DNA of 64,000 nt, taken from assembly GCA_020055645.1 (NCBI GenBank), contig CM034547.1:61973884-62037883 (forward strand), in the 5' to 3' direction. This stretch comes from Tomocerus qinae (lineage: Eukaryota; Arthropoda; Collembola; Entomobryomorpha; Tomoceridae). The position numbers and the translations under genes are program-made. The notes below the pieces were generated by a model. That model did no database searches. It was not told the origin of the DNA and saw only the letters and a list, made by a program, of their open reading frames with translations. Positions 61,001-64,000 of this stretch are shown piece after piece. Position 1 is the first letter of the stretch. Every line of letters begins with the position of its first letter.

Positions 61001-64000
61001 GCGAGGAACGAAAAGAAAATATTGGTTTTCCAATCTTTCCATCTCGTACGGAGCTCAGACGTAGAAAGAATTTCTTTGTTTACTTGAATTTCAAGTGTAA
61101 ATTTGAAAATAGCTAGCACACAGTTTGGCAGTTGGCACTTTCTTCATGCTGATCTTCTAAGCACTAAATAAATACTAAAAACAAAAACAGAGCTTTTCAA
61201 TTTAAACTTTTCATGTTTACTACTGACGTGCTTGTTTGTTTTCATAATGCTTTTCGTCTTTGTCTGATAACTTCAAACTTGATGACCTGAAAAGGAGCAT
61301 CAACAGTGGAAAGGTTCCTTTTCGTATACCATTTCTTACATCTAAATCAAAGAATTCTCTTTACGTAATCTCTCGGTAAATTGTCTACATACTTGAGACT
61401 AGCTATACTTGCAGTAATAGAATCTTAGTACGACCAAGTTTTACGAGAAACAACATAAAACTGGAAAATGGAATCCAAAGTTTTACTACTGTCCATAAAA
61501 GGCGTTTAAATTCCATGGGATTAATTGCGCATCAAATTGAAAAGTCAGCAGTGATTCGATATCAAACACGGAGATCCAGAAAAGTATAAAATTCTTCATC
61601 AGATCGTTGATCGCTTTCTCGCAGAAATAAATTGCAATTTTTAGCAAATGAAAAGCAAAAGAATTTCAGCTTTCTTTTTGATGGTTTATGCTATGTCATT
61701 CAACAACTTCAGAAAAGCGGATTTTTTTCTTGTAGCAAACCTGTTACGATCGCTAAACAATAAGTAAGATGGCTATCAAAAATAATGCGAGCCTTTCTCC
61801 ATTTCGGTAAGTAATCATCATTACGATCCTTTGCTTTGTGGTCATGAATGTTGTAAGTTGTTAACGTAAATGATAGGATGAATCACTGGATATTTCGCTG
61901 ACTCTTCCACAAATACGACCAAGAGACCCAAAAAGTAATCGAAAGTTGACAATGACAACGATTCCAAGATAGATGAAAGTTATAAACGCATTTATGTTGT
62001 CGAAAGCAAATAAAATACCCACAAGAATCGACGTAAAAGAGAGTAGTGTACCTATAAATGATAAAGTCGCGAAAGAAGATGCCTATGTGTCCATGCAGCT
62101 GTTAAAATTTTCGCATACTGTTTTTCCATCGTAGTAAAGGTACCCATAATTTTGCTATTTGGATGAAAATGAAACGTAGTTTATGGAAATACATACGGGA
62201 TCCCTTTATTGTAAGTCACGGCGATAATGTATTGTATAGTATATCGTAAAAAGTAGATGTAATAATGTCAACTGTTTCTTTTTAATAAGCAAATGCCTGC
62301 TGAGCAAGGAATTATTGCATATTAAATAGCGTTTGGCCAATGGAATTCTATCAAAATTCCTATCCACCAGTAATAAATATCTTCCTGGGCATCCATCAAT
62401 ATGCTTATCTAACATTGAGAATCTAATCATAAGTGAATATGCATCGCGCACGAGAACTACTAATGTATGCTAACATGACAATATGATGCTCCTGCGTATA
62501 TTATTTAATACGATCTTTGAACTCTCTATGCAAAGAGACATAAAATATGAGTGCACGTGAATGCACATGTACTATACTGTTGCAGCGAATAAAACTTGAG
62601 CCTGTTTAAGGATAAGGAAATAGAATCATTTCCTGCCCTCTGCTCAGCCGCTTACTTCAGAAATGCATGAAACATCTTTTATGACTTTCTATTAGCTCCA
62701 CAACTTACTCTCGTAGAATGACCTACGTGTATGGAAAAATGTGATGCTTAATGCCTTCACTAGCAACAGAAAAATTCTTTACATAGTACACTATAATCAT
62801 TTCTCGTATTTAAGAATTTTCACTAGGCTTAAAACTTTAAGTGAAAATGGTAATTCCCAACAACCTTAACCCATGTCTGTTAAAACGAAGATGCAACATT
62901 AATACAAATTTTTTTAAATCAATCAGCTAAAATTGTAAGTGATAGCAATATTCTTAACTTATAGCTATTTTTGGGTAGAATTAACATTATTTCGTTCAAC
63001 AGTTCCACTTTTTTGGAGGAAGGTTACTAGATAAAAGAGATTGCGTAGTAATACTTATACGGACTACAAATGCTATGCGTTTAAAAGTAATGACTGTCTC
63101 CCACTGTCGCCCATCAACGCATTGCACAGATAACAAGAGAGTGAAAGAAGAAAAGAAAGGGAATCTGTTTTCTTTTTTCGCGACTAAACTGACTGAGGTT
63201 GTTGGTTGGAGGAGTCTGGAAGTAGGAATTGTTGAGTGAGTAAAATAAAGTATGTGAGTGAGGAAGAGGGAATGAAGCACATGGAGTCGAGTGTAATTTT
63301 TTGTGATTTTTGTTCCATCAACCTGCTGACACATTACAAATGACAAAAAGAAAGAAAATAATGCTGCTGATTTACGAGCGAGCTTTATGAGGTTTGTACA
63401 CGGAAACCAAAAAGTGTCTGTTCTCATCAAAAGCGACGATGACGACGACACTTACTCACTCGACTCTTTCATTTCATGACTCTCCAGCAAAAAATGTTAC
63501 CTGTCGTCCCCTCTTTCTCTTACACACTCACAAACAATCTCTGAACAAAGCTATATTTCTGTTATAGTACTAGGCTGGGTACAAGTGGCTAGCAAGTAGC
63601 AAATAGGTTCGTATTTGTATAGTTACCTTGTATTAAGTATTTGCCAACGGTCGTATTAGCAGTTATTTACGCAGGCCGTGAGAGAGAACTGTGAGAAAGA
63701 ACAAAGCTATTTTTACATGTTTGCTTCTGCTGTGATATATGATATTGAAGCCAGCTTCACCAAGCCTTCTAAATGAAACACTTTGCCAAATTTTTCATAC
63801 TACATATTCAGTAGAGTATAGTAATGCAAAGGAAGGCAACAGATCTAGTATTATTTAACTCCCACTGGGTTATTGCATGTTTCCTTGTGATTTTTAGCTC
63901 GGCTAATATTATTTTCTGTGATGCATAGCTACAATGTATCATTTTATTACGTAACCATTTACTTTCCATACAATAAACACACCACTAAGCTACATACTAC
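46033..64000. other. No recognisable gene: intronic or intergenic DNA
   Basis: AT-rich sequence with no convincing exon, RNA gene or mobile element on either strand. The longer open frames (48260-48793 plus, 54603-54989 minus, 62996-63451 minus) have no domain, low-complexity compositions and no good start context, so I do not call them genes. A YY1/Pho-like motif at 57040-57050 is listed separately. Confidence 0.45.
57040..57050 (-). promoter_or_regulatory. YY1/Pleiohomeotic-like site
   Basis: On the minus strand the sequence reads AAAATGGCGGC, close to the YY1/Pho consensus (AANATGGCGGC), in a locally GC-richer patch. In animals this motif often sits at promoters or short 5' UTRs. On this strand it could mark a start region of the leftward host gene, but there is no transcript evidence. 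Confidence 0.25.

Noticed and set aside
62996..63451. A 151-codon minus-strand open frame
   Set aside because: It begins in a short GAC/GTC repeat and shows no recognisable domain or splice context.

Overview
The window looks like AT-rich, gene-poor arthropod (or at least protostome) nuclear DNA. The only host gene I can recognise is a kirre/roughest-type immunoglobulin cell-adhesion gene on the minus strand. Its visible exons have clean GT..AG junctions at 32342-32765 (start, signal segment, most of Ig1), 32021-32250 (end of Ig1, start of Ig2) and 18210-18672 (end of Ig2, all of Ig3). The introns are 91 bp, 13.3 kb and more than 18 kb. The exons for Ig4, Ig5, membrane segment and cytoplasmic tail must lie to the left of the window, and at least one 5' UTR exon lies to the right of 32765.

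A complete, young-looking Ty3/Gypsy LTR retrotransposon of 10.2 kb (6510-16721, plus strand) sits in the last visible intron, antisense to the host gene. It has nearly identical TG..CA LTRs of 584 and 583 bp and a 4-bp AAGG target-site duplication. Its order is: LTR; 1.45-kb structured leader; two related ~90-residue ORFs of unknown function; gag; pol (protease, RT, RNase H, integrase) entered through a textbook -1 frameshift signal; a third large ORF; polypurine tract; LTR.

The third ORF is the most remarkable item. It is not an envelope gene. It encodes a DEDDy 3'-5' exonuclease with an HRDC-like domain, the architecture of Rrp6/EXOSC10 and RNase D, followed by a disordered acidic region with three Trp motifs, a Cys cluster and a basic tail. 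All catalytic residues are present. DEDDy exonuclease ORF3s are, as far as I recall, reported from bdelloid rotifer retroelements; the combination here with a duplicated pre-gag ORF pair is new to me. The pair and gag lie in one reading frame, separated only by single TAA codons and stop-free spacers.

The rest (1-6509, 16722-18209, most of 18673-32020, and 32766-64000) is intronic or intergenic DNA with no convincing coding sequence. It holds a foldback MITE-like element near 45864-46032, a pre-miRNA-like hairpin at 23743-23834, a GAGA/ETS/E-box cluster at 23845-23950 and a YY1/Pho-like site at 57040-57050. I could only judge homology by eye; no database search was possible.
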